Made by a program: the position numbers and the translations under genes. From a virus: DNA of 64,000 nt. Shown one piece after another: positions 31,312-39,493 of this stretch. The stretch is from positions 1-64,000 of IMG/VR virus record IMGVR_UViG_3300047552_000229; one strand, written 5' to 3'. Every line of letters begins with the position of its first letter. The stretch's first letter is position 1. The notes below the pieces were generated by a model, which was not told the DNA's origin, did not search any database, and saw nothing but the letters and a program-made list of their open reading frames with translations.

Positions 31312-31645
31312 GAACATAGCCGCAGGTAGTATCCATGTCCCGTACAACTGGTCTTACGCCAATGCCGCAGCACGTACCGGCGCTACTGGATTTGTGGCCG
31401 GTGATCTCGGCACTCTCGCTCGCCAGACTGACAACGACTCGCTGTGGATGCTTACTGCTACAACGCCTACTTGGGTTCAGGTGGGGGTGTCGAGTACGTT
31501 CACTTCAGGCGCGGCGGGGTTAGCGCCCGCTTCTGGCGGGGGAACTTCTAATTATTTGCGCGCCGATGGTACGTGGGCAGCGCCTTCCGGCGGCGGCGGT
31601 GGTTCTGTCCCGGACTTCTTACTTCAGAATGCAGGAATTATTTAA
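31301..31645 (+). CDS. tail fibre-type protein, 114 aa
   Basis: The ATG lies inside the previous gene after GGTGATGGTAG. It contains ATGFVAGDLGTLARQTDNDS followed by the fibre hallmark SNYLRADGTWAAPSGGGGG. The C-terminal VPDFLLQNAGII is short. Such segments normally sit in the distal part of long fibres; here they form a separate small protein. Confidence 0.65.
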   Translation: MLHKNIAAGSIHVPYNWSYANAAARTGATGFVAGDLGTLARQTDNDSLWMLTATTPTWVQVGVSSTFTSGAAGLAPASGGGTSNYLRADGTWAAPSGGGGGSVPDFLLQNAGII

Positions 31646-31657
31646 GAGGTACCTACT

Positions 31658-32041
31658 ATGTCATCTACAGCAAATTACGCAGCTACACCCGCACCGGCTC
31701 TGGGGCAAGTCTCTACGGCCAACACCGCCAGAGACGGAACCGGCACAATCGCTACAATCCTGACTGCGGGAGCTAGCGGGACACGAGTAGACGATATCAA
31801 CATCACTGCGGTTGGAACTACCACTGCCGGTATGATCCGATTGTTTTTGCATGACGGAACCAACACCCGGTTGTACAAAGAAATTCCGGTGTCGGCCATT
31901 ACTCCTAGTGCGACAGTCGCAGCATTCACTACTACGCTCGGCGCTCTGTCGCTAGTTCTGAAGAATGGGTGGTCGTTGCGGGCTACTACGCACAACGCAG
32001 AGACGTTTAACATCAACGTGACACGGGCCGGAGACTTCTAA
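31658..32041 (+). CDS. structural protein, 127 aa
   Basis: AAGAGGTACCTACT precedes the ATG. An all-beta small protein (TANTARDGTGTIATILTAGA; GMIRLFLHDGTNTRLYKEIP) resembling the 162-aa product at 40823-41311 in style and length: both have VTAAT/TIxTA openings, a central LIRQ/IRLFL strand and a C-terminal NINVT/VNCTAKI strand. Probably a virion component. Confidence 0.65.
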   Translation: MSSTANYAATPAPALGQVSTANTARDGTGTIATILTAGASGTRVDDINITAVGTTTAGMIRLFLHDGTNTRLYKEIPVSAITPSATVAAFTTTLGALSLVLKNGWSLRATTHNAETFNINVTRAGDF

Positions 32042-32859
32042 TGAACGAAGGGATAATCGCAGGAATCCCCTCATCTACTGCCGTAGGAAAGATAGTAGAA
32101 GTCTACATGTGGGGCGGCGGTGGCGGTTGCCACTCTGGGTCTAGTGGTCCGGGCGGGCCGGGCGGATACGCGTATGTAAAGCTAACTGGCGTATTCATCG
32201 GAACAATGCTTACTCTCAAAGTAGGCAGAGGCGGTGGAGCGTATGGCTCTAACGGTGGAGCATCAGGATACGGAGGTTGGCCTAACGGTGGCGGCTCTAA
32301 TGACGGCCCCGGAGGCGGTGGACGTTCGCAAGTGTCGCTCGCAGGTAGCACGCTAGGCGTAGCAGGCGGCGGTGGCGGTTCAGGACGTAATGGTTCATCC
32401 GGAGGTGGTGCAGGTGGCGGTAGCTCCGGCACAGTACCAACTGCTGCGGGCGGTGGCGCAGGTACTAGCGTCGCAGGTGGTGCAGGGCACGGTAACGGTA
32501 CAGCAGGTACTCAGTACGCAGGCGGTTACGCTACTTCGTACGGCGGTGGCGGTGGCGATGGTTGGTACGGCGGTGGCGGTGGCGGTGATGCAGGCGGATA
32601 TGCAGGCGCAGGCGGCGGTGGCTCAGGACGCATCGCTACTGACGGGCCTTTCAACTGCACAGGCACTACAACAGCAGGCGCAGCCGGTGGCGCTCCCCCG
32701 AACGTATCGAGCACGTATTACTCCGGCTCCGCAGGGTACGGAGGTGCGGCCTCTACCAACTCCAACGGTAATGACGGACGTATTGTCGTTGTGGTGGATG
32801 GGGTAGCTACGGCGTTTACCTATACAGGCGCAGATCAATCATTTACGGTGACATCATGA
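32041..32859 (+). CDS. glycine-rich tail-tip adhesin-like protein, 272 aa
   Basis: About 40% glycine: long runs such as GGGGGSGRNGSSGGGAGGGS separated by short polar segments, flanked by a conserved beta N-terminus (GKIVEVYMWGGGGGCHSG) and the C-terminus NGNDGRIVVVVDGVATAF. This architecture matches glycine-rich polyglycine-II tips of phage fibres and their adhesins. It would contact the host surface and be the main host-range determinant. The repetitive DNA is prone to expansion and contraction. Confidence 0.75.
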   Translation: MNEGIIAGIPSSTAVGKIVEVYMWGGGGGCHSGSSGPGGPGGYAYVKLTGVFIGTMLTLKVGRGGGAYGSNGGASGYGGWPNGGGSNDGPGGGGRSQVSLAGSTLGVAGGGGGSGRNGSSGGGAGGGSSGTVPTAAGGGAGTSVAGGAGHGNGTAGTQYAGGYATSYGGGGGDGWYGGGGGGDAGGYAGAGGGGSGRIATDGPFNCTGTTTAGAAGGAPPNVSSTYYSGSAGYGGAASTNSNGNDGRIVVVVDGVATAFTYTGADQSFTVTS

Positions 32860-33299
32860 GATACGTAGACAGCAACGGACTTGACGTACAAGGCGATGAC
32901 GCACTCGGTAACGTCGAACTCGCAGGGCAAGGCATATACCGGGTCATCGTATTCAAGCCGCCGTTGGAGAATGGGTACGAGTACGGAACCCCAATTCTGA
33001 AGAAAGAGGACTACAACTTTGTCGAAGAATGGCCTGTGGTGAAGCTGCCTAACACAGAAACTACTCCACCTCCGGCTCGTATCCTCACTCGGCTTGCGTT
33101 CCTTGACCGCTTCTCAGTGCAAGAATTAACCACGCTGTACACCGCTGCGCCTGCCTCCCCACAGATACAAGTGTGGTTGGACATGTACCGCGTTTCTGAT
33201 GAGATCAACCTAGATGACGCCCGCCTTATTGCGGGTGTAGAAGGGCTTGAGAATGCAGGAATTATTGGTGTTGGACGCGCTGCTCAAGTATTGGCATAA
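32856..33299 (+). CDS. fibre-operon protein, 147 aa
   Basis: ATGA overlap with the adhesin gene. N-terminal strands (GQGIYRVIVFKPPLENGYEY), a linker, then a helical C-terminus (RLAFLDRFSVQELTTLYTAA, VWLDMYRVSDEINLDDARLI), a combination common in proteins encoded just after fibres and used in fibre assembly. No enzyme motif. It is probably a fibre assembly factor or minor tail protein. Confidence 0.65.
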   Translation: MRYVDSNGLDVQGDDALGNVELAGQGIYRVIVFKPPLENGYEYGTPILKKEDYNFVEEWPVVKLPNTETTPPPARILTRLAFLDRFSVQELTTLYTAAPASPQIQVWLDMYRVSDEINLDDARLIAGVEGLENAGIIGVGRAAQVLA

Positions 33300-33327
33300 T
33301 ATCGAAAAATACCAACAAGGAATGGAT

Positions 33328-33672
33328 ATGGATTTATACGCCGTGTTGTGGAATGCCGGGCTAACAATCGGTGTAGGGTTCATGACCTTCATGGTTAACA
33401 GGGTAGCCAATACTCTGGACAACCTACAGAAAACAGACTCAGACATTAGCAAGGAAGTGCATAAGCTGAAGGCCGATACGATGACTCGTATCGAAGTTGA
33501 TAGGCTGATGGAACGCATGGAGAGTCGCATAGAGTCCTACCACTCTATGCACGTTGAAACCTCCAAGGTGATCTTTGCAAAGCTAGACCTCATCGTGGAC
33601 AAGGTGGCCGACAAGGTATCACGCGATGACTGCAACAACCGAATGGGCGATAGGCGAGCACTCCGTGACTAA
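33328..33672 (+). CDS. membrane-anchored coiled-coil protein, 114 aa
   Basis: Start at 33328 with AAGGA 6 nt before it. Residues 5-24 (AVLWNAGLTIGVGFMTFMVN) are a hydrophobic helix; the rest is a charged coiled coil (LDNLQKTDSDISKEVHKLKA onward). First gene of the lysis cassette. The topology would suit an inner-membrane spanin subunit or a lysis regulator, but proteins of this shape also occur as phage membrane anchors of unknown role. Confidence 0.6.
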   Translation: MDLYAVLWNAGLTIGVGFMTFMVNRVANTLDNLQKTDSDISKEVHKLKADTMTRIEVDRLMERMESRIESYHSMHVETSKVIFAKLDLIVDKVADKVSRDDCNNRMGDRRALRD

Positions 33673-33832
33673 AGAGAACATCACGCGCTTAGTCAGACCC
33701 TGCCTCACCTGCGGTGAGCCAACCCCCTACGCGGATCAATACTGTGAGACATGTGAACCCCCTGCAAAGGTTGATCCTCACCCGTTCCAACCGGCTTACA
33801 AAGACTACCATGCTCCCGATGAAACTAAGTGA
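33665..33832 (+). CDS. small zinc-ribbon protein, 55 aa
   Basis: The frame continues upstream to 33626, but a GTG at 33665 overlaps the previous stop and is preceded by GCGAGCACTCC. The two knuckles CLTC and CETC, 16 residues apart (RPCLTCGEPTPYADQYCETC), make a zinc ribbon of the type found in many short phage lysis-region proteins. The C-terminus is proline-rich. Function unknown. Confidence 0.55.
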   Translation: MTKENITRLVRPCLTCGEPTPYADQYCETCEPPAKVDPHPFQPAYKDYHAPDETK

Positions 33833-34265
33833 ACACTTCTCCCTCGCAGAAGCTACCTTCTCTGAGGCAGGCACGCGCAAAGGACTGATCAATGAACCCG
33901 ATGCAGCAGCACTGGTGCACATGTTGGAAGCAGCTAAAGAGATGGAGCGAGTTCGTGATCTGCTTGGTCGGGGGATTCACGTTAATAGTTGGTTCCGTAG
34001 TCCTGACGTTAATGCTGCGGTGGGGTCTTCGAGTACATCGGACCATCTCAAGGGCTTCGCCATCGACTTTACCTGCCCTGCTTTCGGAACCCCTCTGGAA
34101 GTCTGCAAAACGATTGTTGCATCAAGTATTGAGTTCTCCCAACTCATCTGGGAAGGTACTTGGGTGCATATCAGTTTCAACCCTGCGCGGATTCATAAGA
34201 GAGAAGTCCTGACTGCTCACTTCGCTCCGGGCCGTAAGCCGCACTACACAAAAGGCTTGCCGTGA
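33810..34265 (+). CDS. endolysin, peptidase M15A-type
   Basis: 151 aa counted from ATG 33810 (an ATG at 33819 is also possible; the ribosome site is weak). Zinc ligands of the M15A family are visible: the SDHLKGFAIDF motif gives H79 and D86, and WVHISF gives H120. EHFSLAEAT opens the domain as in D-alanyl-D-alanine carboxypeptidase-like endolysins. It cuts peptide cross-links of peptidoglycan. No signal peptide, so it should need the holin. Last nucleotides overlap the next gene. Confidence 0.85.
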   Translation: MLPMKLSEHFSLAEATFSEAGTRKGLINEPDAAALVHMLEAAKEMERVRDLLGRGIHVNSWFRSPDVNAAVGSSSTSDHLKGFAIDFTCPAFGTPLEVCKTIVASSIEFSQLIWEGTWVHISFNPARIHKREVLTAHFAPGRKPHYTKGLP

Positions 34266-34654
34266 AAGAGTTCGACATCTGGGACGCCATAGCCATCGCA
34301 GTGGCACTGCTGCTGTTCATCTATTCGTTCGAGGTGTTCGCTCTACCTGACCCTGCCAAGATAGAAACCCGCTGTTGCGTGCCTGTGGTTCGTGATGCCA
34401 ACGGTAAGATCGCACGCAGAGCCGACGTGCTCGTAGCGTTTCAGCAGATACACCCATGCCCCTCCACAGGGCTGACTACCGGCGCTTGCCCGAACTGGTA
34501 CAAGGATCACGTAATCCCTCTGGCCTGTGGTGGCACTGATACGATCCCCAACCTCCAGTGGCTACCGGGTCCGATCAAGAACGCAGCGGGTGTGTACCCG
34601 AAGGATAGGTGGGAGCGTAAGATCAACTGCCTGCCCAGAGAGATCGTAAAATGA
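34262..34654 (+). CDS. exported HNH endonuclease-like protein, 130 aa
   Basis: GTG start overlapping the endolysin stop. A hydrophobic segment at residues 9-27 (AIAIAVALLLFIYSFEVFA) followed by LPDPA is a signal peptide or membrane anchor. The mature part has five cysteines and an HNH core: KDHVIPLACGG (D82, H83), N97 in NLQWLP, then KDRWERK. This combination places a DNA-cutting fold in the periplasm or at the membrane. It might degrade host DNA released at lysis, or exclude other phages. Confidence 0.7.
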   Translation: MKEFDIWDAIAIAVALLLFIYSFEVFALPDPAKIETRCCVPVVRDANGKIARRADVLVAFQQIHPCPSTGLTTGACPNWYKDHVIPLACGGTDTIPNLQWLPGPIKNAAGVYPKDRWERKINCLPREIVK

Positions 34655-34860
34655 TGTGGCGCGATAAGAACGGCACGTTCAGTGCCAGTAAGTTCTGGGC
34701 TACGGTAGCCAACGCTACCGGCACGTTCGTAATCATCAAGGTGACATTGTTGGGCAACATCACTGCTGAGTTGCTGTTCAGCTACATGGCCGTAGTAGGC
34801 GGCGCGGACGTGGTTAAAAAAGGGCTGACGATGCACTATGGGGATAAAGAAACTAGATAG
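34651..34860 (+). CDS. holin-like protein, DUF2644 type
   Basis: ATGATG overlap with the HNH gene. 69 aa; the opening MMWRDKNGTFSASKFWATVA with two hydrophobic helices (about residues 15-34 and 38-53: TAELLFSYMAVVGGADVVKK) closely follows the DUF2644 family of small phage holin-like membrane proteins. It would form the inner-membrane lesion that releases the endolysin. Charged tail GDKETR. Confidence 0.7.
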   Translation: MMWRDKNGTFSASKFWATVANATGTFVIIKVTLLGNITAELLFSYMAVVGGADVVKKGLTMHYGDKETR

Positions 34861-35089
34861 GCGTGACCGTACCTCCCCATGCAGGGAGTGTGAGGTTGGC
34901 GTCAAGGAACGAGTCAAACAACATGGAAAGGTTTGGTGGCCTAAATGTTTAGATGCACACTCATTGCAGTACCCCTACTCCTTACAGGATGCGCCGGAGT
35001 CTTCAACGCAGCAGTGCAGAACCTGCCAAGCGTCAAAGATTGCAACCATGTGGCCTACGAACGAACCGGGAACCAAGTTAAAATCGTAG
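34838..35089 (+). CDS. possible small cysteine-rich protein overlapping lipoprotein gene
   Basis: ATG within the end of the holin gene. The first 37 residues carry CREC and a later KC (TSPCRECEVGVKERVKQHGK); QCRTCQ follows in the second half, suggesting a zinc ribbon. The last 145 nt overlap the lipoprotein gene in another frame, reminiscent of nested Rz/Rz1 genes, although no membrane helix is present. Without it an 84-nt gap is left. Confidence 0.4.
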   Translation: MGIKKLDRRDRTSPCRECEVGVKERVKQHGKVWWPKCLDAHSLQYPYSLQDAPESSTQQCRTCQASKIATMWPTNEPGTKLKS

Positions 35090-35148
35090 CTGACTGCCAG
35101 ATTCCCATGCAGAACAACGGCCTTCTTTCTATCCCCGGTGTACCGTGA
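34945..35148 (+). CDS. lipoprotein, probable outer-membrane spanin component
   Basis: 67 aa with a type II signal: MFRCTLIAVPLLLTGCAGVF contains the lipobox LTGC at residues 13-16. The mature part is short with two further cysteines (VKDCNHVAYERTG; VADCQIPMQN). Size and position at the end of the lysis cassette fit an o-spanin, but the low proline content is atypical. It implies a host with an outer membrane. Confidence 0.65.
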   Translation: MFRCTLIAVPLLLTGCAGVFNAAVQNLPSVKDCNHVAYERTGNQVKIVADCQIPMQNNGLLSIPGVP

Positions 35149-35558
35149 GCAAGATCAGATACAAGGAAGGGTACAAATATCAACTGGCGGAGACGTATCA
35201 GCATCAACTGCCTTTTGAAGTGCCGATGATAAAATTAGACCATGACTTTATTGAAATCGGCGCAAACAACCTACTCACGATTGCTCAAGGCTATGCGTAC
35301 GATGGTCCGTCAGGACCCACTGTTGATACAGCTAATTTTATGCGTGGCAGTCTGGTACACGATGCTCTTTATCAACTTATGCGCGATGGACGCCTTGACC
35401 GTGGAGTCTATAAAGACCTTGCGGACCGCGAACTCCAACGCATCTGTATTGAGGACGGTATGTCCAAAATGAGAGCATGGTATGTTTATATGGGTGTTAA
35501 ACTAGGCGGTAAGTCGGCTACTGAGCCGAGGACCAACGACGTTATCGAGGCCCCATAA
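35145..35558 (+). CDS. DUF1353 family protein, 137 aa
   Basis: GTG start overlapping the lipoprotein stop. It contains the DUF1353 core: a beta region ending TIAQGYAYDGPSGPTVDTAN, then FMRGSLVHDALYQLMRDGRL (S/T...HDALYQ). DUF1353 proteins are frequent in phage late regions close to lysis genes; their function is unsettled. The conserved H and D (VHDALY) suggest a metal or catalytic site. The C-terminus ends in a helical tail. Confidence 0.8.
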   Translation: MSKIRYKEGYKYQLAETYQHQLPFEVPMIKLDHDFIEIGANNLLTIAQGYAYDGPSGPTVDTANFMRGSLVHDALYQLMRDGRLDRGVYKDLADRELQRICIEDGMSKMRAWYVYMGVKLGGKSATEPRTNDVIEAP

Positions 35559-36748
35559 TGTTCCCAACACCCAAGCTATCTGTCGATAAGTTCCGTGGAC
35601 TGAACAATGTCCGTGATCCTATGCGCGGTTCGCCTGCTGATAGACAGCTTGGCAAGTGGGAGTGGCAGCAGGTTGCGGACAACATCAACATCACAGATGA
35701 CGGCCAGATCGTTACGCGTGACGGGTATATCCCGTTCCTTCCGATCCCTGTAGCATCTGCATACAGTACGTTCCACTACGATAAATTATTCGTCCTCTCA
35801 GGCACAGACCTTCTGGAGGTCTTTGATACGGGTTCTACGATAACTCGTGCTACGAATGTAGTCGGACCTGTGTACTGGGCCGAAGTGAACGACGAAGTGT
35901 ACGTGTCAGCCCGGAACGTGAAGCTACAGATACTCCCGGACGGTACTGTCCGTCCTTGGGGCGTTCCTACAGCCACTCAGCCAAGCATCTCTGGCATGAC
36001 CGGAAACCTTTACCCGGACGTATACAAAGTTTGCTGTACGTTCGTAGATGCATGGGGGCGTGAAGGTGGAGCTAGCCCTGCGACAGAATTTTATGCCATC
36101 GACGGCGGCATGACGATCTCGAACATCCCACAACTGGCGGGCTACACAACCAATGTGTATGTTACTGAAGGCGTAGTGTTCTACCGGGTCGAGATTCCAG
36201 TCGGTGCTACGAGCTTCAACTATCTGGTCGGTGCCTCGCAGCGCGAGCTAACCAACATGTTCTTGGATGAGCCGCCACTCAACGGCACATACGCTACGCA
36301 CTACAAGGGGCGCATGTATATGTCGGAGTACTTCCCACAATCGAACATGACGGTTGTGTGGGAGAGCGAGCCTCTGGCTTTCCACAACTTCAACTACAAC
36401 TCTGGGTACTTGTTGGTGCCCGGAGAGGTTACGCAGATGGTTGGTACAGAGACGGTTATGTGCATCTTGACGCGTAATCGTACCTACTTGTATGATGGAG
36501 AAGCTATTCAACAAGCGGCTGAATATGGGGCAGTGCCCGGTCAGCACGTTGATATTGGCTCGGATGGTAAGGCGTACTTCTGGACAACCAGAGGGTTATG
36601 CAGCGTAGCGCCTTTCGAAAACCTGACAGAGAAGAGTGTGAGCGTAGCTCCCGGAATCTCGGCAGGTGGTGGTATCATAGAGCAACACGGCTACAAGAGA
36701 TTCGTAGCTATCATTGAACAAGGCGGCGAGGCGTTTAATAGACGATGA
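35558..36748 (+). CDS. tail stabilisation protein, P22 gp10-like
   Basis: 396 aa. The opening FRGLNNVRDPMRGSPADRQL, then ADNINITDDGQIVTRDGYIP, is the typical entry of P22 gp10-like phage stabilisation/tail hub proteins, followed by repeated beta blades (AYSTFHYDKLFVLSGTDLLE, VDIGSDGKAYFWTTRGLCSV). It would close the portal channel and bind the tail needle or spikes. TAATG junction; the next gene starts inside its stop. Confidence 0.75.
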   Translation: MFPTPKLSVDKFRGLNNVRDPMRGSPADRQLGKWEWQQVADNINITDDGQIVTRDGYIPFLPIPVASAYSTFHYDKLFVLSGTDLLEVFDTGSTITRATNVVGPVYWAEVNDEVYVSARNVKLQILPDGTVRPWGVPTATQPSISGMTGNLYPDVYKVCCTFVDAWGREGGASPATEFYAIDGGMTISNIPQLAGYTTNVYVTEGVVFYRVEIPVGATSFNYLVGASQRELTNMFLDEPPLNGTYATHYKGRMYMSEYFPQSNMTVVWESEPLAFHNFNYNSGYLLVPGEVTQMVGTETVMCILTRNRTYLYDGEAIQQAAEYGAVPGQHVDIGSDGKAYFWTTRGLCSVAPFENLTEKSVSVAPGISAGGGIIEQHGYKRFVAIIEQGGEAFNRR

Positions 36749-36924
36749 TCTGTCCGAAGTGTGGCTTCTCATTCTGCGTATGTCAGAAGGAATGCCCGGA
36801 ATGCAAACGCAAGATTGAGTCGGTACCGGAAGCTGTAAGGCAGACGATAGCTGACATACAACAACGGTTATTTGGAAAGAAGGAGAAGCAACATGACTGT
36901 ACGTCTATCGACAGGTCTTCGTAA
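36745..36924 (+). CDS. zinc-ribbon microprotein, 59 aa
   Basis: ATGA overlap with the tail gene. The 59-codon frame encodes MICPKCGFSFCVCQKECPEC (cysteines at 3, 6, 11, 13, 17 and 20), followed by a charged helix. Six closely spaced cysteines form one or two zinc sites. It overlaps the next gene by 32 nt. Found in the middle of structural genes, it may be a non-virion helper or regulator. Confidence 0.65.
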   Translation: MICPKCGFSFCVCQKECPECKRKIESVPEAVRQTIADIQQRLFGKKEKQHDCTSIDRSS

Positions 36925-37345
36925 CAAGATGCTTGATGGAGGTGCCTCCGGTGGTATTAAGGCCGGTCTGAACCTCGGCTTCATCAACATCTACTCTGGC
37001 CCTCAGCCCGCTACTGCCGACTTGGCTGCTACCGGTACCTTTCTCGGAAAGGTTTCTGTAAACGCCGATGGAGTTACTGGTTTGACGTTCGACGCCGCTG
37101 CTGCGGGTACGATCTCCAAGGCTGCTATTGAAGCGTGGAAGTTCAACGGCGCTGCTGACGGTACCGCAGGATGGTTTCGTTTCTACGAACCTACCGACAC
37201 CCCGACATCAGGCTCTGCTGTTAAGGCACGTATTGACGGCTCTATCGCTACCTCTGGTGCTGACATGAACCTGTCGAACATCGCCATTACTACCGGTGCT
37301 CCCAACACTGTGGACGTGTTTACGTTCACCCTGCCTGCACAGTAA
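36893..37345 (+). CDS. structural protein, 150 aa
   Basis: Start at 36893 after AAGGAGAAGCAAC. TVRLSTGLRNKMLDGGASGG, then INIYSGPQPATADLAATGTF, is a widespread phage fibre/tail phrase (start with STGLRN...YSGxQPxxAD). All-beta, ending TVDVFTFTLPAQ. Likely a small virion protein of the tail complex. Confidence 0.7.
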   Translation: MTVRLSTGLRNKMLDGGASGGIKAGLNLGFINIYSGPQPATADLAATGTFLGKVSVNADGVTGLTFDAAAAGTISKAAIEAWKFNGAADGTAGWFRFYEPTDTPTSGSAVKARIDGSIATSGADMNLSNIAITTGAPNTVDVFTFTLPAQ

Positions 37346-37348
37346 TCG

Positions 37349-39493
37349 ATGTGGGGGCAACCTCTCCTACGATACACAGGCTTAAGCGAGAAAGAAACTC
37401 CCACCTACTTCCGTAGGGGGGAGCTTATTCTTAACGGGGCGCGTAGTAAGAAAGGCGGACCGGTATGGTTCTCTAAGAAAGAACTGTACCTGCGATCTGA
37501 CAAGACCGTACTTCTGATAGCAGAGATTCGTGGTACCGACGAGTTCATTACTCTGGTAGGCTCGTGCACAGGTAGCTACGTAGAGTACGGCGCGCTGTCC
37601 ATCGGCGGACATCACATAAACAATCCCGAAGCTGTAACCCCAAGCACTATCGACACTGGTAGCGTCATACCTTGGACAGCGGCGTTGCCTCCTGTCGAGG
37701 AGGCTCCCAACGGCACGTACACCTCGATGGTGTACAACTTCCCCGAAGGGAAAATCAAGCTAGAGCCTGACGACTACAGCATGTTAGCTGCCAAGAAGTA
37801 CACGGCATATCAGTGCAAGCCGTCGATGGCTACTGGTAAGATGCGGCTGTTCTTCCAAGCCATCCTTGGCTCATACCCAGAACGCCTTAGTCCCGTGAAC
37901 ACTGGGGTGTTCCACTACACTACCAACGGCAAGCACGTAAGTATCTCTTACAACAACATCATTTTTCGGGACGACAACGGTACGTACTGGCTCATCTCCG
38001 CTAGCGGTACGTCGGCAGGTGTCTGGCGCATGACGTTCTCGGAATGCGCGGCCCAGTACCTAGCTATCTTGAAGCGTGGGCGTATTAGCGAGGACGAGAA
38101 TACTACCGGCCTCACCAGAGAACAAGAAGCACAGCTAGAGACGATCCTGTTCACCTATTACGTGGTACCTGACTACGAGAATCGTGACAGGACCAAGGGC
38201 GCAGTTAACTTCTTCTCTGTACCGTTGTCGCCAGAATTGACTAGCATCGGCCACCACTGGCACGCGGCATATCGGTTAGCAGAAGCCGTGTCTGTCGGAG
38301 GGCTTCCGTTCTCTGTTACAAACGAGTTGTGCAAGCTCACTATATCTACTACTCAGTTGCCACAGCCCGGTGACGAGGACCAGACCATACGACCCCCGGT
38401 CCTTAATACATCCATACTGGATTCCGGCACGGCAGATCGTGCATGGAAGAAGGACTGGGTGTGGTCGCCCAACGAAGCTGTGCAAGCGCAGCAAGGAGGT
38501 ACCCCAGACGGTCCGGGCGTGGCAGGCACTAAGCCGCAGCTAGCTTTTTACGACTGGCAGGACGAGATGGTAGCGGTCTACTATTATCGTTCGGGGGTAA
38601 TAGCGACAGTTACAGATGAGGTACCTAGAAACTATTTCTGCGCTCCTGAAGGTACATGGCACGAACACACTAAAGTGAAATCTAACTTCGTCAATACCGG
38701 ATGGATAGTCACCGGAGGTGGTGGAGGGGTGGCCCCTATGGCGGACCAGTATACATCAGTGGACAACGTGACCGATGCATATACTGAGTTCAGTGGTGTA
38801 ACTGAGGAGATGATAGGCGATTTCACGTACTCTCCGGATGGATATTCCTTCCCACGACTTCCCGCAGGGTCTGTTATATGTCCGGGCGGCGTAGACGCTG
38901 CACCTACAATCTGCCCGCCCGGTGTCTGGAGAGCATTCTTTTACGACTCTGGTAGCACTATAGTAGAAAAGGTAAAGTCCCTCAATACTGGCGCGCAGCC
39001 GCGTACGCTGTATATGATCCCGTTCGATACTGTGGACGGGTGTTATGTAGGAGCAATGACTCAGACCTTCTCTGTAGGAGATATCTTTGAGAACAACTAC
39101 AAAGGATACAACACGTACTATGAAGAGTTCGGGTGCGGCTACAGGAAAGCTATTTACGAAACCATGAATAGCACGCCGTATCTTCACGAGAAGATAGGGG
39201 ATAACGAGGAAACTATTACTTGGGAAGTGTACGCTGTTACACAGAACGGAATATTCCCGGTCGACAGCGGGTCTGTTAGTAGGTCTTGGAAGGACGGAGA
39301 GCCTAAGCCGCCGATGCCGCCTCTTTCTGCATGGGGGGATATGCTAGCTACATCAGACGGGCAGTTCCCACAGTACAAGTTCACCATGCGCTTCGGTGTA
39401 ACTACCTTGGGGCAGTATACGGCGCAACCAAAAGAAGATATGATTCACATAGGCGGGCACATCGCCGGTGATCGGTTTATAGGGTGGGCATAA
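37349..39493 (+). CDS. large tail protein of unknown type, 714 aa
   Basis: Begins MWGQPLLRYTGLSEKETPTY. Aromatic- and glycine-rich all-beta protein without transmembrane or coiled-coil segments, with a glycine hinge VTGGGGGVAPMADQYTSVDN at about residue 455. Composition is unlike the T/G fibres before it, with many W, Y and C residues (VICPGGVDAAPTICPPGVWR). This would suit a receptor-binding or carbohydrate-binding protein, but no family is recognised and there is no catalytic motif that I can assign. Confidence 0.6.
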   Translation: MWGQPLLRYTGLSEKETPTYFRRGELILNGARSKKGGPVWFSKKELYLRSDKTVLLIAEIRGTDEFITLVGSCTGSYVEYGALSIGGHHINNPEAVTPSTIDTGSVIPWTAALPPVEEAPNGTYTSMVYNFPEGKIKLEPDDYSMLAAKKYTAYQCKPSMATGKMRLFFQAILGSYPERLSPVNTGVFHYTTNGKHVSISYNNIIFRDDNGTYWLISASGTSAGVWRMTFSECAAQYLAILKRGRISEDENTTGLTREQEAQLETILFTYYVVPDYENRDRTKGAVNFFSVPLSPELTSIGHHWHAAYRLAEAVSVGGLPFSVTNELCKLTISTTQLPQPGDEDQTIRPPVLNTSILDSGTADRAWKKDWVWSPNEAVQAQQGGTPDGPGVAGTKPQLAFYDWQDEMVAVYYYRSGVIATVTDEVPRNYFCAPEGTWHEHTKVKSNFVNTGWIVTGGGGGVAPMADQYTSVDNVTDAYTEFSGVTEEMIGDFTYSPDGYSFPRLPAGSVICPGGVDAAPTICPPGVWRAFFYDSGSTIVEKVKSLNTGAQPRTLYMIPFDTVDGCYVGAMTQTFSVGDIFENNYKGYNTYYEEFGCGYRKAIYETMNSTPYLHEKIGDNEETITWEVYAVTQNGIFPVDSGSVSRSWKDGEPKPPMPPLSAWGDMLATSDGQFPQYKFTMRFGVTTLGQYTAQPKEDMIHIGGHIAGDRFIGWA

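Noticed and set aside
32103-32432. Proline-rich minus-strand frame opposite the glycine-rich adhesin
   Set aside because: Poly-proline is the automatic antisense reading of GGN repeats.
32041-32859. Glycine-rich repeats as a CRISPR array or satellite
   Set aside because: The repeat is at codon level within an open frame, with irregular spacing and no conserved spacer structure.
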